From positions 1 to 64,000 of the forward strand of contig CAYZOV010000006.1 in the NCBI GenBank assembly GCA_964480525.1: a DNA stretch of 64,000 nt. The letters are read 5' to 3'. The DNA comes from JAAZZIT01 sp964480525 (GTDB lineage: Bacteria; Bacillota; Clostridia; Oscillospirales; Ruminococcaceae). The translations under genes were made by a program, and so were the position numbers. Positions 62,892 through 64,000 of the stretch are shown here, one piece after another (the first letter of the stretch is position 1; every line of letters starts with the position of its first letter). Below the pieces are notes generated by a model that was not told the origin of the DNA, ran no database searches, and worked only from the letters and a program-made list of their open reading frames with translations.

Positions 62892-62954
62892 ATTTTTTCC
62901 TCCAAAAAACATCTTAAAAAGGGTATTAAAAAAGACCTTTGTTGCGAAATAAAA

Positions 62955-63072
62955 ACACAACAAAAGTCTTGCTTTCCAATGAAATTGGGTGAAAAACCGG
63001 TTTTAAAAATTCTATGGTGAATTATTTAAAACGTACTGACGATTTTTCACAAACCGCTACTCCCTTTTATCA
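62955..63072 (-). ncRNA. yybP-ykoY (Mn2+) riboswitch
   Basis: On the minus strand the leader reads AAAGGGAGTAGCGG, then CGTCAGTACG, AAACCGG and finally GCAAGACTTTTG, the conserved blocks of the yybP-ykoY aptamer in order and spacing. Family members bind Mn2+ and switch on manganese-efflux genes. The predicted transcription start (about 63075) coincides with its 5' end. Confidence 0.85.
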
Positions 63073-63080
63073 TAAAAAAT

Positions 63081-63109
63081 ATTATACCACTTATTAAGAT
63101 TCGTGTCAA
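63081..63109 (-). promoter_or_regulatory. Consensus promoter of the riboswitch-ATPase unit
   Basis: Minus strand: TTGACA (63109-63104), 17-bp spacer, TATAAT (63086-63081). Confidence 0.9.
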
Positions 63110-63307
63110 CGGTTTTGAAATAAAAACTTTCACAGTTTTTTCGTGCATTTATGGGCGTTTTCGACAAAAAATAAAATCTTACTTAGATTTTACAAAGAGA
63201 ACATTATAACTTTACTTTTGTGGGTTATAATCTAAGAAAAGTTTTACTCTTTAAAGACTAACTACACAAACGAAATTCAAAACAGTTTTTTAAAAAGGAG
63301 AAATTTT

Positions 63308-64000
63308 ATGGACATTTTTGACGTATTAACCCTTATCGGGGGAATCTGCATTTTCCTTTTCGGAATGAACGTTATGGGCGAAGCTCTGGAACGTCGTGCA
63401 GGAAGCAAGCTGGAAATGATTTTGGCTAAGCTTACAAAAAACAGATTTTTCGGATTTTTAACAGGTGCGTTGGTTACGGCGATTATTCAGGCGTCGGGCG
63501 CAACGACGGTTATGGTCGTAGGTTTTGTAAACTCCGGACTTATGACGTTAAGACAAGCCATAAGCGTTATTATGGGTGCAAACGTGGGAACGACGATTAC
63601 GGCCTGGATTTTTTCACTTAGCGGAATCGACGGCGACAGCGTTTTCGTAAATCTTTTAAAGCCAACGTCGTTTACGCCTGTGTTGGCACTTGTGGGAATA
63701 ATTTTTTATATGTTCTGCAAGGACAGAAAGAAAAAAGACACGGGTATGATTCTTTTGGGATTTGCAACGCTTATGTTCGGTATGGACACAATGACCACGG
63801 CTGTGTCGGGACTTGCGGAAGTTGAGGGATTCAGAAACATTTTGTTGCTTTTCAAAAATCCGTTCCTCGGCGTACTTGCGGGTGCGTTTCTTACGGCTGC
63901 GATTCAGTCGTCGTCTGCGTCGGTGGGTATTTTGCAGGCGCTTGCGACAACAGGACAAATCACATACGGTGCGGCAATTCCGATTATTATGGGACAGAAT
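63308..64000 (+). CDS. Na+/phosphate cotransporter family protein, partial
   Basis: The first 231 codons of a membrane protein cut by the window edge. It has the NptA/PhoU-associated cotransporter pattern: the repeated QASGATTVMVVGFVNSG and AIQSSSASVGILQALA motifs (the QSS-type substrate sites) and GANVGTTITAW. It imports or exports phosphate with sodium. AAGGAGA precedes the ATG. A C-terminal PhoU-like domain would be expected beyond the window. Confidence 0.92.
   Translation, partial: MDIFDVLTLIGGICIFLFGMNVMGEALERRAGSKLEMILAKLTKNRFFGFLTGALVTAIIQASGATTVMVVGFVNSGLMTLRQAISVIMGANVGTTITAWIFSLSGIDGDSVFVNLLKPTSFTPVLALVGIIFYMFCKDRKKKDTGMILLGFATLMFGMDTMTTAVSGLAEVEGFRNILLLFKNPFLGVLAGAFLTAAIQSSSASVGILQALATTGQITYGAAIPIIMGQN

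Overview
The window looks like a chromosomal segment of an anaerobic, endospore-forming, low-GC Firmicute, most likely class Clostridia, Oscillospiraceae/Ruminococcaceae type. The support is the sporulation genes spoVS, dpsA and dpsB, a GTP-dependent PEP carboxykinase, a type III glutamine synthetase, an Rqc2/NFACT protein, DUF1846 and DUF6465 genes, strong AGGAGG-type ribosome sites and sigma-A promoters with 17-bp spacers. No rRNA, tRNA or CRISPR array was seen.

Layout. 1-1387 is non-coding and packed with long hairpins. 1388-9193 holds an AraC regulator, an HtrA-like protease, a polysaccharide-initiating sugar transferase, a GntR/ABC operon and a DUF1858 redox protein. 9275-18115 holds trmK, a Nif3-like gene, rqcH, a DUF1846 gene, two tandem paralogous lipoproteins and pckG. 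18271-24412 holds a WG-repeat lipoprotein, a DUF4190/DUF2752 pair, a ribbon-helix-helix protein, malQ, an orphan phage-baseplate-like gene, spoVS and ymdB. 24600-27360 is a 2.8-kb non-coding modular repeat array. 27650-31812 holds HU, DUF6465, two low-complexity lipoproteins and a GH5-like glycosidase.

The main finding is at 32033-43706. The dipicolinate synthase gene dpsA is cut in two. Codons 1-254 lie at 32033-32794, the last 25 codons lie at 43022-43099, and dpsB follows 16 bp later. A 10,227-bp segment separates the halves and carries its only recombinase gene, a large serine recombinase. Both junctions share the core TCCG. The dpsA arms (attB) and the element arms (attP) each form a dyad centred on that core, and precise excision restores an uninterrupted 279-codon dpsA. 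This is the architecture of a sporulation intervening element (skin in sigK, vfbin in spoVFB), here in dpsA. The cargo is an LCP protein, a possible structured RNA, a CPCC protein, a HAD phosphatase, a hairpin cluster and a LacI-controlled sugar ABC importer.

43808-64000 is housekeeping: a Ca-type P-ATPase, galE, a heterodimeric ABC exporter, a histidine phosphatase, a CarB protein fused in frame to diaminopimelate epimerase, carA, glnN behind a leader terminator, a second P-type ATPase behind a yybP-ykoY (Mn2+) riboswitch, and the start of a Na/Pi cotransporter.
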